64,000 nucleotides of DNA from the NCBI RefSeq assembly GCF_964340395.1, contig NC_135558.1:19397371-19461370 (forward strand), given 5' to 3'. Positions 62,053 through 64,000 of this stretch are shown here, piece after piece. The notes under the pieces are model-generated. The model had not been told where the DNA came from. It saw only the letters and a program-made list of their open reading frames with translations, and did not search any database. Each line of letters opens with the position of its first letter. Within the stretch, counting starts at the first letter, position 1. The translations under genes and the position numbers were made by a program. The stretch is from Glandiceps talaboti (lineage: Eukaryota; Hemichordata; Enteropneusta; Spengelidae).

Positions 62053-64000
62053 CATTACAATACGATTTACAGATCTTCATAACTATCCATTGGATTGAGT
62101 AATGAATATTAGAGTCCTTCAAAGTCCACATGTATTTGCTGAGTTCTGTATTGTTTCAAAGCACATATTCACCACATTTAAACATCCTCTGCTCAAGATT
62201 TACCCGGTGGAAAGACATTGCTAAATATGACTATTCGTATAGTGTTAGGTCTTTGTCCCTAAACACATCGTTGGAATGCAAAATTCAGTGCTATAGCTAT
62301 TATACATGATGTACCCCCTAATTGGAAAATTAATTATATGAAACTATATGAAATTTGAACGTATTGACTAATTATCGAAAAATCATTATTCAGGCAAATT
62401 TCCCACTAAGAGTAAACGCTACATGGTCAAGCTTTATAGTACATGTACAGTTTGTTATGTATGATGTACCAAAATATATAAAATTGCCGCGTCCATTCCA
62501 AAATATGGTATAATTATCAAAAATAATTAATTATGCAAATGATATATTATAATCAAAAACTACAACAAAACGTGCACTTTGTTGTCATCAACGAATACAC
62601 CAAATTACATAAAATCTGAAGCTAGTATCATGAATTAATTTATGCATATTATTCCTTAAATGAAAGTTATGTTGACGAACTTAATTCGTAGGACAGGTGC
62701 GTATTATTATGGCTGATATATGTAGCAAATTATATTAAATTTGGAGTTGCATAGTCAAGATACACCCTATTAAGCCATTTTTTCGTCTGGCGGCAGGTCC
62801 AACAAGATCCCGCGTGGGCCATTGAGTTCATAGCAACCACACAAGGGTGGTCAAGCTGGTGTGAAACGCTCAGCAACACTATTGCTCTCAACGTCATCGA
62901 ACCTATAGTATATTATAGATCATGGGTAGCAAACTTTAATGGTGGTTGTAAAACGATGTGTATATGGAGAATGTTGGTTGGATTTTTGAGTGATTGTGTG
63001 CTGCAAGAGAAATGAAATGAAATATTTCTGTTTGGTGTTTTAAGGTATAAGCATTTGAAGAGTTCTGTGTGATTTTATTTGGTGGGAAATGTTCAGCGAC
63101 GAGAAATATCGCGGGTGGTGGCACTAGCCGTTCCAGTGAGCTGAAGATTGCGTAACTTTGATAAGGGAAACGAGCATATATTTCTTGTAACTCGTTGTCA
63201 CGCCAAATTTTCGTAACATCCTCTTTACTTCTGGTACCTTCAAACTTTTAATGTTTTCCATGATGATTTACGGACCGTTGGAAATGATGCTCACAAAAAA
63301 CGTAGTACTCTTTTCAGACGAATCGGTTGGCTTTCATGTAAACCGACATTGCCATTGTGGAAGCTTGACCGCAGACACATGCTGAACAACCGTTACATAT
63401 CTCGCGAGATCTGCCACGAGATGTAAAATCTCTTCATTAATTTATGCAAATGATTCATTAAAACTAAGATCTATGTTGACAGGCTTTACTGGAAATGTGT
63501 GGTTTGTTATGTGCCCAATTATATTTCATTCCTAAGACATTACTGAACAGATGTAAACGGAATACCTTTCATAAGAACAAACCTTTAGATTGTTTTTCCT
63601 ACACGCCTGTTATTATACCAATACAACAGCTTTGGAACTCAGGACAGAATTTGAAGCTTGCACTTTGTCTATATAGTCTAATTATTGAAAATCGAATCAT
63701 CATTACTATTCATAGGATGATTACCAAAATCTGTTCTTGTTACAATAAGGAAGATGTTTATCAAGTTTCAATACAATTGATGTAGTACTTTTTGAGATAT
63801 CGCGATTGCAGGCAGACAGACAGACAGGCGGACACACACACACACACAAGCATAACATAACAATCCTTAGGGCAGGTAAAAATCAACTGCGCATTCCAGA
63901 GTAAAAATGGCATCCAATCATGTAAGCCCATTTACTTGCAGAACAAAGAGGTAAGGGAATGGGATTGATTCCTGCATATTCAGCTTAATAGAAGGGCTTG
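62053..64000. other. No gene supported; microsatellite-tailed repeat at right end
   Basis: AT-rich sequence with stretches resembling the CA-tailed repeat family near 63780-63855 (TTTTTGAGATATCGC, then CAGACAGACAGACAGGCGG and (CA)n). Short frames lack any recognisable domain. Confidence 0.5.

Overview
The window is metazoan genomic DNA. It is AT-rich and intron-rich, with GT-AG introns, long introns full of microsatellites, fold-back (MITE-like) elements and retroelement relics, and no prokaryotic operon structure. Codon use and the vertebrate-like sequence of the two clear genes suggest an invertebrate deuterostome (amphioxus- or acorn-worm-like). A lophotrochozoan cannot be excluded from sequence alone.

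Layout. (1) Positions 1-10503, minus strand: the first eight coding exons of Integrator subunit 5 (INTS5). The gene continues past the left edge. (2) Positions 10504-10853: a probable shared head-to-head promoter with clustered CCAAT boxes. (3) Positions 10854-33034, plus strand: a complete mitoguardin (MIGA) gene of 11 coding exons and 495 aa. Its long third coding intron holds a 1.74 kb open exon (15774-17512). This exon has a strong splice acceptor in the same phase as the next MIGA exon, so it looks like an alternative terminal exon giving a very different ~698 aa protein. The same intron holds a 48-bp minisatellite with a six-unit higher-order structure. (4) Positions 33035-42470: intergenic DNA with a MITE with target-site duplication, other inverted-repeat elements, a hairpin and a Penelope-like reverse-transcriptase relic. 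(5) Positions ~42480-62052, plus strand: a secreted, cysteine-rich protein gene. It encodes a signal peptide, a Mucin2/CILP-type WxxW domain, then several phase 1-1 exons coding small C...CC modules, one with nearly beta-defensin spacing. One of these exons is an 18-nt microexon. (6) Positions 62053-64000: no gene seen.

A recurring theme is local tandem duplication of splice-site-spanning exon edges. It is seen at INTS5 exon 2 (donor side), MIGA exons 5 and 8 (acceptor side) and the MIGA terminal exon (stop-codon side). INTS5 works in nuclear snRNA and transcription control; MIGA works at the mitochondrial outer membrane and ER contacts; the third gene is extracellular. Apart from the promoter shared by the first two, there is no sign that the three are functionally linked.
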